Source: Moesziomyces globuligerus (lineage: Eukaryota; Basidiomycota; Ustilaginomycetes; Ustilaginales; Ustilaginaceae). From it: a stretch of 64,000 nucleotides of DNA. Location: the NCBI GenBank assembly GCA_030849465.1, contig JARVLF010000015.1, positions 1 through 64,000 of the forward strand. Reading direction: 5' to 3'. The notes below the pieces were generated by a model. That model did no database searches and had not been told where the DNA came from. It was given only the letters and a program-made list of their open reading frames with translations. Positions 40,722-51,921 of this stretch are shown piece by piece. The translations under genes and the position numbers were made by a program. Positions within the stretch are counted from its first letter, which is position 1; each line of letters opens with the position of its first letter.

Positions 40722-41350
40722 ATGCATTTGCATCACCCTAGAGACATAGAAAGATGGCTTTGTTCGGTGCCGTCTTGCAATATCATAAGTTCGTCAAAGC
40801 GAATTCTGGTGCGGGGATTTTCTGCGCTCGTGTGGTGATGCGTCGCTCCGATGCACTGTACAGTAGATGGATTGGGAGAACAAGTGCACAATCGCACGCC
40901 GAGAGGCCGTTTCGATGTGAAAGCATGGCATTGGTAACCTTCGTGTTGCGGCCGTCGTCGAACCGAGTGCTGCATGTATTGGCGCCTCTTCCCTTTGTCA
41001 TCGTATGATGCAGCTCTCGTGGGATTTTCTTCGCACTCCCTTTGTCTTGCACATGCAGCAGCAATCGGTCTTCACAATCGCCTGCATTACTGTCGAACCT
41101 GTGCAGAACGAACTCGTGCGCGCTAACCTGCGCCTCCACAGTCCCACCCGACGACCGATCAATCAGTCGGGAGCTCTCGTGACTTCAATCTCGACCACGA
41201 CGGCTCGATCTTGGCACGACAAGAAAAGAGTACAAGGCTCGAAGCTACTCGTTGTCATCAAGATGTCCTCGTATCTTTGCCGTTTCATCAACAAGCACAG
41301 CCCTTCGATCACTAGCCCTTTGGAGCAGTGTCCAGATTGGCGAAGAAAGC
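40722..41350. other. Intergenic region
   Basis: Follows the Old Yellow Enzyme gene and precedes the split Cys6 gene. No supported gene. Confidence 0.55.
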
Positions 41351-42727
41351 ATGTCTCCTCCTAAAGATATAGCAGCTGTCCAGACTGCGGCCGCCAGAGA
41401 CTCTCCTTGGGCCAATCAAGGAGCGATTCCCGCGGCGTCAAGCGACTCTGACTCCGGCTTTTCGAGCCCATCGGACTGCGATGCTCCTCTATATCGTCGC
41501 AGTCGCCGTGCCTGTGGCAAAGGGCTTGCTTCTCAACTGGTAGAGCCGAGCATTCTTACAGAGAGCTGTGTCTCTGTGAACTTGCCGCTTGCAAACGCCG
41601 AAATCAGATCGAGCCGGTCATCGGAGTGTTCACGCTTCTCCCGGGAGGAGTTCTCGTCCACAAGGATGCAGTCGAGCCAAGCTACACCTGACAATCACTT
41701 GTCTCTCGAAAACACGAAGCGCCGCCACGATGTCGACTGGGAACGCATATGCGACGGATGTCGAGAGCGGGGCTCTCGTTGCTTTTCTTCTCGCCACCAG
41801 ACGCACCGAGCGGCCGCATGCTGGTAGTGCAGCAAGTATCACACGGCTTGCTTTGTCGACGGTAAGCGTACGAGCTTGGCTTCCGAATCAGCAAGCAGGT
41901 GTGGAACTGGAGAGTCGTCGATCAAGCAGCGCCGAGGTGCTGATATCAGCCCAGTCGACAAGTCGAGCACAGCTGATGCGCCATCCTCGCCAGTTCGCCC
42001 TCCCAGCAGCCTGCGTTCTCGCTCTCAGAGGCGAACGAAAGCGAAAGCAATCCGCGCTTTGAGGAGGCAGAGTCGGACCGAAGTTCCAGTCGTCTCGTCG
42101 GAGGACGAACTAGAATCCGACACACCTTTGCTCGATCGGTCACATAACAAACGGTCCCGCAAGGACAATCGACTGGAAGGGAGCGAGCTCGAGAAGCATG
42201 CTGATCCGGGCTGTACTGCGCTCTCCGGCGCGGTTCAGGCAAATGAGTCCATGGAGAAGAACGCCACAACCGAAGAGCAAGGTGGAGCGCAGGCGTCCGC
42301 CGACAACAACACTGCGTTGGGAGTCCATCCGCGCCCTTTCCACCGACAACGTTTCGAAAGGTACGCGAGCGGCCTCTTCCAGGATATCGGTACTGCCATT
42401 CGGCGATGTCGTCGACACATAGCCGCCATGTCGTCGGATGCGGGGCTGATGGCACTGGAGAGCACGCTCGAGCTGCTCGTGAGCGATCTTGTCAAACTGG
42501 CAGCAGCTAACAAAGAGGCGATCAGCTCGGATCCCTGTTACTGGTTTGTTCCGCAGCTCACGGAATATCTGAGAAGCATCCAGTTCGAAAGCCGGAGAAT
42601 CAAGGGAACGCGCAAGGATGGAGCACACGACGATATCAACGCCCGGCAAGCGGCGGCCACACTGGTCTGTGAAACGCTCTTCGACCGTTGTCTGAGCCTC
42701 CTTTCGATGCACGAGCAGAACGAGTAG
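41351..42727 (+). pseudogene. Zn2Cys6-like gene interrupted by an in-frame TAG
   Basis: Two frames, 41351-41827 (158 residues) and 41828-42727, lie in the same reading frame and are separated only by one TAG at 41825-41827. The stop falls inside a zinc-cluster-like motif: C-x2-C-x6-C-x12-C, then Trp and the stop, then C-x6-C. Reading across the stop keeps the last cysteines in register, so the spacing becomes the standard C-x2-C-x6-C-x12-C-x2-C-x6-C. The N-terminal part is Ser-rich, the C-terminal part (after about residue 330) is helical (YASGLFQDIGTAIRRCRRHI). It may be a gene with a recent nonsense mutation, a sequencing error, or a stop that is read through. The 9-nt GTAGTGCAG cannot be an intron. 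Confidence 0.6.
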
Positions 42728-43194
42728 CATAAAAGGCAGAAGCTGATCAGGACTTGATCACGCCAATGGGATTGTTACGGTCTCCTTTTAAACGAATCAT
42801 AGTCATCTCCTTTATCAACAGGTCAAGGCGGCCCTTTGTGCAACTGTGCGTGTGAAGGATGAATGACCTGCACCGTGCAGCTCATGCAGACGCTGGGTCC
42901 CTCATTGTCCGCAAAGGGACAGTAAGTTCCTTTGTTCAGGGATCGACCTTTGCGCCCGAAAGACAGCATCACCTCATTTGGGTAAGCCCACTGAGGTCAA
43001 TGCGGTAGGGAGCATTTAGTCTGCTCACCCTGACATGGAGAACTCGAGTGAATATAAGCTTCGACCTCATGCCCGTGCTCCTTCCCTTAGTACCCTCTCC
43101 CAAGCGAGGCCCCTTTCCACCCAGCGTTTATCCAGTCCGCCACCGAGCCTTCATTGCAAGACCCGACACGAGCGTTCAGCTTTGCTGACTCAAG
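42728..43194. other. Intergenic region
   Basis: 467 bp upstream of the 43195 gene, with a TATA-like gaatataagc near 43050-43059. No gene or tRNA seen. Confidence 0.55.
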
Positions 43195-44778
43195 ATGCCC
43201 CAGCTTCGACTTCAAATCAAGAGCACGTATACAGACGATGTGCCGACATTCTCGCCCGATGAAGAGGAGCCACTCACATTCAAGAGGACGCAGTCTACGC
43301 CTACTTCTCGTCCCAAGCCTAGCGTGCGACCTCAAGGAGCGGTTGCGCCATTGCGAGATCAACGGCCGAGGCTATCAGCGGCTAGTATCGGCTCTAGCAA
43401 CGTTGCAGCCAAAGCCAGTTTCGAGAGCGCCGGAAGGGCGTCAATGTCGAGTACAGCGGTGCGCAGCATCTTGTTGTATCCTGGTGAGAGGCGCGGACGC
43501 AGCATCAGCAGCTCATCCGGGCCTAAACGACTTCGCTTCCGAACCCACCAATCTGACGAAGCCCGGCAGTTCAACAGCGTGCCCTCAACGTCGCGACGTC
43601 AATCTCTCGCGAATGTGTCGCTTGACACAGCGACGATCAAGCTCGAGGACCAGGCTGAAGTAGAGATCCATCGCGACTTGCCGGATTTGCCAGCGTGCGT
43701 CCCTGGACAGGAAGCAGAGGGGCCCGACTGCAAGGTCAAGACAGAGCTGGGAGCGCTCTTCTTTGCTGAAGAGAAGTCAAGCTTGACACTTCAACTTGAT
43801 TTGGCGAGCTGTGCACGACGAATCAGACGACGTCGTAGAAAGACGAGGTTGTGGCGTCGTCGGTGGTATGCACTTCACTGCTCACCTGGTCGAGGCTGTC
43901 ATCTCCAGCCTCGTCGAGCCGTCTGTAGATGGACTCTGCGCTCTCGCTTACTCTCAAAGCGCCTGCACCACTTGGGCCGTGCTAGCTCTGCAAAGTTCCG
44001 ACTGCTTCAGTGGCGGCGGGCACGAGTCCTGCAGGGCGGCTGTGCTTACCCGCACATGTCCAGAAGCCTGTTGGCCAAGCTGCTGGAGACACGACTTGCT
44101 GCAGGCGCTGAGTCGGTTGCCAGACGTCCAAGGGCCGTGATGTGTGCAGTGCGTGACTCCAGGCTGCAGAAGCAGAAGGTTCGAACGCCGAAGCCGACGA
44201 AACCTGAGCGCGCTCGCGTCGACGTTCCTTCGATCGTGGTGACCAGGGCGATGACCCCAGGTCTTCCAGAAGGAGTGCGTTCACCGCCAGTGGATGTGAT
44301 CGCCTTCCCAGAGACTGTGGGCCAAGGCGATGGTGAGGTTCAAGACTTCTTGAGATGTGCCTCGGCCATGTTGAGCACCTGTCGATACGTGCAGCATTTT
44401 CCGTCGTTCCAGCTTCTCACGTGTCTGCGGGCGCTAGCACACGACCTGCTCCAGCGCTCGCAGCCTTTTCGTGATGCAGAGCAGCACTTGGCAGCTCACG
44501 AGACGAAGACGGTCGGCAGGCTGCGCAATCTCCTCAAGCACATGCTTGTCACGACGCAGATCGTCAAGCTCCAACCGCCTGGGGTGGATTTCGAGATGTG
44601 GGAGCGGTCGCGCCTCCTCAGCCTCCAGCAGCTCGAAGCCATCCAGAAGCTCCTTCATCATGCTGTCCAGCCGAACGCTTCACGCTTTGCAGCCATCAAG
44701 ACCGGACCTTCGGGCCAGAACGTAACAGCTGGACCGCAGCAGCGGTTTCTGCTCGCCCCATCTCTGGCTCGTTGACAG
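43195..44778 (+). CDS. Hypothetical protein; possible decayed relative of the split Cys6 gene
   Basis: A 526-residue frame with a Ser-rich N-terminus and a helical C-terminus (about residues 380-510). The middle (about 43790-44150) is Arg-rich and unlike the flanks, while the next frame over this stretch has a more normal composition, so a pair of compensating frameshifts or missed introns is likely. In the alternative frames lies a broken cysteine pattern (C, stop, x, C, then C-x8-C near 43976-44033) that recalls the Cys6 motif of the preceding gene. The general plan (Ser-rich, cysteine cluster, helical tail) is also alike. It may be a pseudogene. No known family recognised. Confidence 0.4.
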
Positions 44779-45062
44779 TGCTCCCACCATGCCCATGCTC
44801 CCATTCTTTTCCTGATACCATTTCGGGGCCTGGATTCGTGCTTTTCTTTAATACTGTAATTTATATTCTATTATTTTTGTCTGAAAAGACAGCGAAATAT
44901 CCGAAAGAATTTCCCATTTTTATTTTTTCCAACCTCCACCCGCGAATCTGCCTCGTCACTCGTCTGTGCGCAGCGAGCGGCACACTCTGTCCCTCCCACC
45001 ATCACCACCATCGTCATCGTCATCGTCGTCAGCTGCACAGCATCTTGGTCACCGAATCAGAC

Positions 45063-45956
45063 ATGCTCTCCGCTACCAGAACAGCCGAGCCGTCGTTTCA
45101 GCTCGACTCAGCCGATAGCGCCGCCGCTATCAGTGAAGTTCTCACAGATGCACATGCGGAGGCGCTCTCAGGCCTTCTCGACGAACCGGTCCATGCCCGC
45201 CTAAAGATCTACGCCTACTTCCTCGGCAGCGACGAGCGATCCACCGATGCACTCCTCAACTCTGCCACGCCGATCCCTGACGCGCTCTATCCACTCTGCC
45301 TCGTGCTTAGGTATCTTGTTGTCAAGGAGCACAGCCGCCTGGGCGAATCTAGCCGCCGTTTCAACTGGTCGCTCAAGCAGATCCACGCTGCTGTAGCTTC
45401 GGCCTACCGCGCCTACACCATTCACAGCGCACTCACAGCCGATCCGGAGCTTACCGCACTGCCTCCCCACCTCACCTATCCCGATGCGCTCAGCGTGGAA
45501 CCTACAACGCGCGACATCCATCTTCAGTCCAGCGTTCAGCTTACGCTCCTCGCCGCTTGGCAGCTCGCCCAGTCGCTCCTCCTCTGCCCCGACCCTTTCA
45601 GTGCTCCTCCGAGTGCGCTCGTCCTTGGCTCGCTCTTCCACACCATCGCACAGACACCAGTCCCCGCCACGCGAGAGGCCATCGCTGCTGCCTCCACGCC
45701 GATCGAAAATGCAATGATGGATTGGATCTTGCACGACACCGAAGAGCTCCTCGCCATCGACGTCGAGGCACTTCGCAAAGCCAAACGTGACCGCAAAAAG
45801 GAGGAGAAGAAGCAACAAGTCGCAGCCGCCGAGGCGGAGAAGAAAAAATCCGCTGCAGCTGCCAAGCAGACCTCCGCACGCTCAGGCTTTGGTCTTCTCT
45901 CGCGCGATGACGACGACGATGACGACGACGATGAGGAGGACGAGGACGATGCATAG
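45063..45956 (+). CDS. Hypothetical protein with acidic tail, 297 residues
   Basis: From the ATG at 45063 (the frame is open further upstream, but that part is low-quality). Residues 1-225 look like a compact helical domain (LKIYAYFLGSDERSTDALL, LVLRYLVVKEHSRLG). A charged coiled-coil stretch rich in Lys/Glu/Ala (KKEEKKQQVAAAEAEKKK) and a C-terminal run of about nine Asp followed by EEDEDDA close the protein. I do not recognise the domain. It converges with the GH92 gene, with only 18 bp between stops. Confidence 0.7.
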   Translation: MLSATRTAEPSFQLDSADSAAAISEVLTDAHAEALSGLLDEPVHARLKIYAYFLGSDERSTDALLNSATPIPDALYPLCLVLRYLVVKEHSRLGESSRRFNWSLKQIHAAVASAYRAYTIHSALTADPELTALPPHLTYPDALSVEPTTRDIHLQSSVQLTLLAAWQLAQSLLLCPDPFSAPPSALVLGSLFHTIAQTPVPATREAIAAASTPIENAMMDWILHDTEELLAIDVEALRKAKRDRKKEEKKQQVAAAEAEKKKSAAAAKQTSARSGFGLLSRDDDDDDDDDEEDEDDA

Positions 45957-45974
45957 ACAATACCAAGTATCTAA

Positions 45975-48572
45975 TCAATCGCGCTCGGTCTTGAGGTTCA
46001 GGAAGCCACCCGTCGAGAGCGAAGCGGGCCAGTCACCCTCAGAGTCACCGCATCCCTCCACCTCTCGATCCGTCAGCACGATCTCCACCTTGCGCTCGCC
46101 CTCGGGCGTGCCAGGGAAGAGGTCGTCGAAGCTTAGACGACATCGCGACGGGTGACGCTTGCCGTCGATGCGCACCTCGTCGACAAACATCTTGACGCCC
46201 TCGGGGATCTTTGCGCCGATCGAGCGCTCGTCGTACCCGATCACGCTCACCGTCGCCTTGCCGAGCACTGGGTTGTGTAGCGTGTAGCCTGGCATGAACG
46301 GCGAAAGGATCAGCAGCTCCTTGGTCCCTGGCGTCGGGTAGAAGCCAAGCAGGTAGAAGCCTAGCAGCGAGGCCATGGCGGCGTTGTCGTCATTGCCCGG
46401 GATTCCACCTGGCTGCAGAGAAAAGTACTTGTTGACCACCTCGCGTACCCGCCTTACGCTGCGGCACGGCTTGCCGATCCAGTGGTAGAGCGTCGGCGTG
46501 TCGAAGCTCGGCTCGTTCCCTGGCGCAAAGTATCCCTTGGTGAAAAAGTGGTCGAGCCGCTCTTCGAAGGTCTTCTTGCCGCCCAACAGCTCGACCAGCC
46601 CGGCTCGGTCGTGCGGTGCGTAGAAGCTGTACTCCCACGACGACGATTCGTATACGCCAAAATCGTTCTCGGCCTGCAAGCTACACGCGTGGTTCGGATC
46701 ATTGTCCAACGGGGAGCAAAACGTCGGGTCGCTCGGCACGAACGTCCCGTTGGCACGGCGACGCTGAACGAACGTCTTGAAGCCATCGCTCGTCGTCTTG
46801 TGGTCGAAGTTGAGCGAGTAGTTGAGCGAAGCCTTGGCGTATCGCTGCACGTCCACCAGCGGCTTGCCCAGCGCCTGCGCCGTCATAGCAGCAGTAAAAT
46901 CACCAAAGGCATACTCGAGCGAACGGCTCGCCTCGCGAGTCTGCTCGCCCACCGAAGCCGGGTCGAGGTAGGCGAACGGAACATAGCCGTACAGCTGGTA
47001 CGGCGCTGCCTGCCGGCCCTCGTACTCCCACTGTGGCGAAGGAACGTCGAGATCGTGCTGCATGGCCCGGTACAGCTCGTCCGTATCGACACCAAGCGAG
47101 CTCGCCGCCTTGGCATACTTGACCGCGAAATCGGCGAGCACTGGCACGCCGTTGTTGGCGCCTTGCACAAAGCCCTTGGCCTGGTTGGCTCTGCACTCGG
47201 GCAGCCACCCCTCCTTGCGCCAGCCGTCGATGAACGTCTCGACGATTTCGCCAAACTCGTGAGGGCTGGTCAGCGAGAGGAAAGGGTACAGCGTACGAAA
47301 TGTGTCCCAGGTGCAGTACAGACCATCGTAATACGGTGAAGTGGTCTCGAAGGGGCTGTCTTCCGTGGCATTGTTGGGCGAAAGGAAGGTGCGGTACATC
47401 GAGGTGTAGAAAAGCCGTCGGATGTAGTCGGGCGTCGCAGCGCTCAGCTCGATGCGACGCAGCTTGTCTTCCCACGCCGATTCGCTGGCGGCGACGGTAG
47501 CGTCAAAGTCCCAGTCGCCCACCTCGGCCTCCATATTGCGGCAGGCGTTCTCGGCAGAAGCGAAGGAAACGCCGCGGCGCACCACGATGGTGACATCCTC
47601 CTCAGCTGTAGCGTCGACGTCGAAACGAACGAGCGCACCTGCCTGGTACTGGCCAATGTGCTGGGCCACTCTGACCCAGTGGTCCAGATCTTGACGCTTG
47701 GTGTCGTATCCACGTCGATTTCCCCCGAAAAAGGCGTGTGCAGAGAGGCGCTGCTTGCCCTGGTAGTGCAGGTCAACACACTGGAACGCCTTGTAAGGGA
47801 ACTCGCTCGGGCCGAACGAGCTGAGCCAGGTGCCGTTCATCGTGAGTCGGCCCTGCTGCCAGTCGGCCTTCATCTCGCCGCCGCGAAATGTTCCCGGCGA
47901 ATCGTTGGTCCAGTCGAGGACAAGGTGCGGGCTCGATTTGGTTCGACGCATCTCGTCGGCCGGGAAGGTGTACTTTTCGAGCGTGCTGCGACGCGTGCTG
48001 GTGAGCTCTATGCGAATGCCGTTGTCTAGCGTGGTGGTGAAGTAGCCGGGACGGCCGTGATCGGTGCCGTTGCGACGCATGCGCTCGCGGGGTTCGAGGA
48101 GCGTTGTGCACGCATCGAGCGAGCTGTCGCCACATAGGATGGGCATGATGCAGAAGTTGCCGTAGCTGCCAGAGCTGGAGCCGGTGCCCGAATCATGCAG
48201 CGGGCTCACGCCGCGCGTGGGCTTGTCCGACGGCCACACATAGCCGGCTGGCGCATAGCCCTCGACGTTGATGGTGGCCTTGGCCATACCGTACGGCACT
48301 GAGGCACCTGCAAACACGTCGCCCGGATCGCTGTTGGCTTCGGTGCCGACGAAGACATTGACGAACTGGGTCAGACTGGTTGTATCCGTGTTTAGCTCGA
48401 TGACGGGCGCCGGAAGCGCATCGCGCGGATGCACTTCCGAGGCGACGCTGGTGTCGAGCCGGAACGACTGCCCATGATTTGCGTTCCAACCCAAAGGCAG
48501 GCTCCGCGATGCGGCTAGATCAAGCCAGACGAAGGCAGCAGCAGCAAGCAGGAAGGACGAGGTGACCTTCAT
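45975..48572 (-). CDS. Secreted GH92 family alpha-mannosidase
   Basis: Intronless, 865 residues. It has a signal peptide (MKVTSSFLLAAAAFVWLDLAAS). GH92 features run through its length: FVGTEANSDPGDVFAG and SVPYGMAK near 75-100, HDSGTGSSSGSYGNF near 130, CTWDTFRTLYPFLSL near 415, and the C-terminal block GIPGNDDNAAMASLLGFYLLG near 720. GH92 enzymes are calcium-dependent exo-alpha-mannosidases (mostly 1,2-linkage) acting on N-glycans or mannoproteins; fungal members are exported. Its task here is probably trimming of its own or host glycans, which is inference. Confidence 0.93.
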   Translation of the reverse strand: MKVTSSFLLAAAAFVWLDLAASRSLPLGWNANHGQSFRLDTSVASEVHPRDALPAPVIELNTDTTSLTQFVNVFVGTEANSDPGDVFAGASVPYGMAKATINVEGYAPAGYVWPSDKPTRGVSPLHDSGTGSSSGSYGNFCIMPILCGDSSLDACTTLLEPRERMRRNGTDHGRPGYFTTTLDNGIRIELTSTRRSTLEKYTFPADEMRRTKSSPHLVLDWTNDSPGTFRGGEMKADWQQGRLTMNGTWLSSFGPSEFPYKAFQCVDLHYQGKQRLSAHAFFGGNRRGYDTKRQDLDHWVRVAQHIGQYQAGALVRFDVDATAEEDVTIVVRRGVSFASAENACRNMEAEVGDWDFDATVAASESAWEDKLRRIELSAATPDYIRRLFYTSMYRTFLSPNNATEDSPFETTSPYYDGLYCTWDTFRTLYPFLSLTSPHEFGEIVETFIDGWRKEGWLPECRANQAKGFVQGANNGVPVLADFAVKYAKAASSLGVDTDELYRAMQHDLDVPSPQWEYEGRQAAPYQLYGYVPFAYLDPASVGEQTREASRSLEYAFGDFTAAMTAQALGKPLVDVQRYAKASLNYSLNFDHKTTSDGFKTFVQRRRANGTFVPSDPTFCSPLDNDPNHACSLQAENDFGVYESSSWEYSFYAPHDRAGLVELLGGKKTFEERLDHFFTKGYFAPGNEPSFDTPTLYHWIGKPCRSVRRVREVVNKYFSLQPGGIPGNDDNAAMASLLGFYLLGFYPTPGTKELLILSPFMPGYTLHNPVLGKATVSVIGYDERSIGAKIPEGVKMFVDEVRIDGKRHPSRCRLSFDDLFPGTPEGERKVEIVLTDREVEGCGDSEGDWPASLSTGGFLNLKTERD

Positions 48573-49134
48573 TGTTGAAGAGCATCTGCCGGAGTTCGTG
48601 ACAGGCTTGCGGAGAGGGGAAGCGGAGAAATGGAAATGTGGCTCTTTTGTAGCACCGTCTCGCCGCTGCCGCCTGAGCGGAAAGCTCCCCCCTGTAACCG
48701 TTGTTGAAGTGCAATGAAGGCCGCCGCATGTGCAGTCGCGCCTAAGCGTGCCCCACCAAGCCTTGTGCGATGGGCTTGTGCACGCCTCAGACTCTAGAGC
48801 GGCGGCACGATCCTTCCGCTCATTTCATTTGAAGGGACCGCGCCAGTATCCCTCTTCGCGAGTCACAATGGTATGACATGATATTGTGTCATAAGGTGGG
48901 CATGATTGGGTATCGCGAGTGGCACAGTAAGTGAAGTTCGTCAAGGTGGGCCCGCCCAGTGATGCGATCCGAGACCATGTGGCGCAAGGTGCTCGAGGGA
49001 TTCGAGCGCACATCAGGTGGCACCGAGGCTCAGAGTGTCGAGAACTCTCGCAGAGCCTAAATTAGGCTTGCGAGAAGTTGACTAGGTGGGCAAGGTGCGA
49101 GCGGGAGACGAGATGAAGACGATTCGATCCAAGC
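48573..49134. other. Intergenic region
   Basis: Upstream of the GH92 gene and downstream of the LURP-one-like gene. No supported gene. Confidence 0.6.
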
Positions 49135-49864
49135 TTATCCGAGTAAGTGATTGCCCCGACCTTTGTCGTGATATGCCTCGTCGAGGCATACGCAGAGGGC
49201 TGTGATGAGCGCCGCATCGACGCCAGGAGCGACAACGACGCCGTAAGTCTGTGTGTCGACTGTTGAGATTTAAAGGACGAGAAAGGCAACTCGATCAGTG
49301 ATGAGCTGGGTGGCATTGACGACGAGTGATCCCCCATCTGCGCTTACACATGCTGAACTCTCTCGAGATCTCGGCGACGACGACACCGGCTTCGGTTGTG
49401 ATCTGTGCATCTCTGCTGAGCCATCTGCCACGGAGGGTCCAGTTCTCCTTGCGCCCGCCGGCGATGTGATTGGCGAAGGTGATGACGAGTTTGGGATTGA
49501 AGATGCCAATCTTTTCGACAGTGAAGAGCGTTTTGCGTTCATTTCCGTAAGGAAAGCCGGCATAGCTCTTGGTGAAGCCGCCAGTGCGGCAGAACTGAAG
49601 GAGGGGCCTGCCCGTATGGTCGTGGAGCGTCTTGCGGCTGCTGAGCGAGAAGATCTTTGCTTGGACCTGAAAGATGGGCTTGCGAGTGATAGCATCCTTG
49701 ATGGTGAAGTCGTCGTCGGCAAAGGGGCCCCAGTGCTCCTTGATGCGCAGCGCGATGGGCGTGACGTGGCGCGTGTACTCGGGATGGATGCCCATCTGAT
49801 AGGGCGGCGGCGGCAGCTGTGGGATGACGGGCACACGGGCAGCGCCTGTGGTTGGCTTGGACAT
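49135..49864 (-). CDS. LURP-one-related / Tubby-C-like protein
   Basis: Exons 49864-49348 and 49259-49135 (minus strand, GTAAGC...CAACAG, phase 1) give 213 residues. The fold signature of the LOR domain is visible: LRIKEHWGPFADDDFTIKD, IFQVQAKIFSLSSRKTLHD, then after the splice YGVVVAPGVDAALITALCVC, the usual C-terminal helix. The frame is open for 103 more codons upstream (ATG at 50173) but that extension has mixed composition; I prefer the ATG just before SKPTTGAARVPVIPQLPPPP. Members of this family are small beta-barrel proteins of poorly known function, often linked to membranes or phospholipid handling. Confidence 0.82.
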
Positions 49865-50351
49865 GGCTGAGCTCGGTCTTTGAAGTATGCTGTGAGACGG
49901 TAGGGAAACGGAGACGGCCTCTGTTGAAGCAGGAGCTGCGAGGATGCGGGGGACGTCGAATGCAGGCGGGCAGGCGCCTTTTTGTATGGCAGACGCCCGG
50001 CCATGGAAGCCTGCGAAGCGAGCTGTCGTCCGAATGCCCGTACCGAATGGACCCTGAGAACAAGGCACGGCTGCGACGATAGAGCGCGCAAGAGTGTGCG
50101 ACCGAAGCCACCGAGGGAGGCTGTGCCCAGCAAAACCACAAGGCAGAGAGAGTGAGATCACCGCCATCTGCATGCTGGATTTTATTAATTTCGCGCTCAG
50201 CCTTTTGGTACCATTTCATGCGAGGCAGACGAGATGCGACCGGATGACGGCCTTCCGAAAAGAGAGCCTGTCAATCAAAGATGCCATTTTCAAGCTTAGG
50301 GCGGAGGCAGGGCGGAGCAGTGGTGTGCACGACGGCCAGGCTGGCAGGCGT

Positions 50352-51242
50352 TTAGTTCTTGCTGCCGATAAAGGGGACGAAGCATGGGACTTGGTTCTTG
50401 TACTTTTTCCACTGCGGGTTGTCCTTGTGCTTTTTCTCTGCGCTGGCCTCGAGGAGAGGAACGCCCGAGATGAAGCGGATGAGGCCGTACTCGAGGAGCG
50501 GGCTGAGTGCGGCGAGGCCGACGGCCCAGGAGGGGTAGAAGGAGCCGGCGTGGGCGAGCGGGGTGGTGGCGAGGAGGAACTGGCCGGACCAGAGGCTGAC
50601 CTCGCCAAAGTAGTTTGGATGCCTGGACCAGCTCCAGACGCCCGAGGAGATGAAGGGTTGGTCGTGCTTGCCTGCGTCCCTGCGCTCCCTCCAGGCCGAC
50701 TTTTGGCGATCTGCGGCGACCTCGAGGCCCATGCCGGCGATCCAGATGGCGAGGCCGAGGTAGTCGCGCGGGCCGAGCGGAGGCTGTGCGGCCCTGGGGA
50801 TCGAGTTGACGAGGTAGACGGGGAGCGCGGTGATGGCGATCCAGGTGGCCTGCATCATCCAGGCGCCAAAGAACTTGGGCGGGCTCTGCTTGATCTCGTC
50901 GAAGCGGGTGTCTGTGCCCGACTTGCGGATGCGCTGGTAGAGGAAGCTGCCGAGGCGGATGGCCCAGACGAGGGTGAGGCCGGTCATGATGAGCTGGCGC
51001 GGGTGGAAGGCGGCGAGCGAGGTGGGGAGCGCGACCTTCTTGAAGCCTTCGAGGTAGCGGGCGCGGATCCAGGGCATGTAGAGCGAGAGACCGGCGGCCG
51101 AGATGAAGCCGAGCGAGCCGCAGAGATCATAGTACTTTTCCGTCTTGAGCGGGACGGCGATGGCGGCACACGCGGCCTGGAAGCCGTAGATGACGCCGAG
51201 CGTCGGCAGGAGCGCCTTGAGGCCCACGGTGAACATACTCAT
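50352..51242 (-). CDS. DUF1295 / steroid 5-alpha-reductase-like membrane protein
   Basis: Intronless, 296 residues with about six or seven hydrophobic segments. The C-terminal third carries the family hallmark SRHPNYFGEVSLWSGQFL and LLEASAEKKH, shared with DUF1295 proteins and related to steroid reductases and isoprenylcysteine methyltransferases, where it forms the NADPH or SAM site. It is probably an ER membrane oxidoreductase of lipid metabolism; the substrate is unknown. Its promoter faces the Pns1 gene. Confidence 0.88.
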   Translation of the reverse strand: MSMFTVGLKALLPTLGVIYGFQAACAAIAVPLKTEKYYDLCGSLGFISAAGLSLYMPWIRARYLEGFKKVALPTSLAAFHPRQLIMTGLTLVWAIRLGSFLYQRIRKSGTDTRFDEIKQSPPKFFGAWMMQATWIAITALPVYLVNSIPRAAQPPLGPRDYLGLAIWIAGMGLEVAADRQKSAWRERRDAGKHDQPFISSGVWSWSRHPNYFGEVSLWSGQFLLATTPLAHAGSFYPSWAVGLAALSPLLEYGLIRFISGVPLLEASAEKKHKDNPQWKKYKNQVPCFVPFIGSKN

Positions 51243-51921
51243 GGTGACGAGGGCGGCGCGGGCGATGAGCTTGAGGGGGACAGAGGGTTAGACAAGGAAC
51301 GGCTACGAACGGCGAGCTCCTTCTTATCGACGGTCGACCCCAGGCTGAGTTGGGGGGTGGTACGTGCGGAGGTGGTCGAGGTTAGGCAAGCAGGCGGCTG
51401 CTTCCGCGGGAAGGCCGAATGGCGCTGATTCACGTTCTCTCATCTCTGCTCGATGGACCCTGCTGAGCTCGCAATTTGTGAATGTGGAGGCAAGTACCGG
51501 CAACGAGCATGTGTGCCACTCCGGTCTCACATTTTCCCTTGGCCTTTCGACTTGGTCTAGGCGTAGGCTTGTTGTGTTTTTGACACTTCGGATGGCAGCA
51601 AACGGAACGGGCTCGGCAAGCGCGATTCGTGTAGCTGGATCGGGCATGCCGGTTGTCGATCTTGGCAGCCGCACTGTGACGGTGCGATGCGGCGATGCCG
51701 CGATTGAGGCTTCTGGAAGCACTTCGGCTGCAGCTGAAATCAACAACTAGTTAGTTTGGCCGACTGACGTTTCCAAAAGAGCATTTCACTTTCACCCACC
51801 CAACTCGCACCGGCATCCCCTCTTTGACGTTCATCTCTCTTTTCCATCCACACTCGCTGTCTTCCGCAGCCATCGTCTCTTCCTCCACCACCATCCTAAC
51901 TCACATCAACCCCCTTCCATC
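51243..51921. other. Divergent promoter region
   Basis: Shared upstream region between the DUF1295 gene and the Pns1 gene. C/T-rich toward the Pns1 start (51800-51915), as common in fungal promoters and leaders. No supported gene. Confidence 0.55.
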
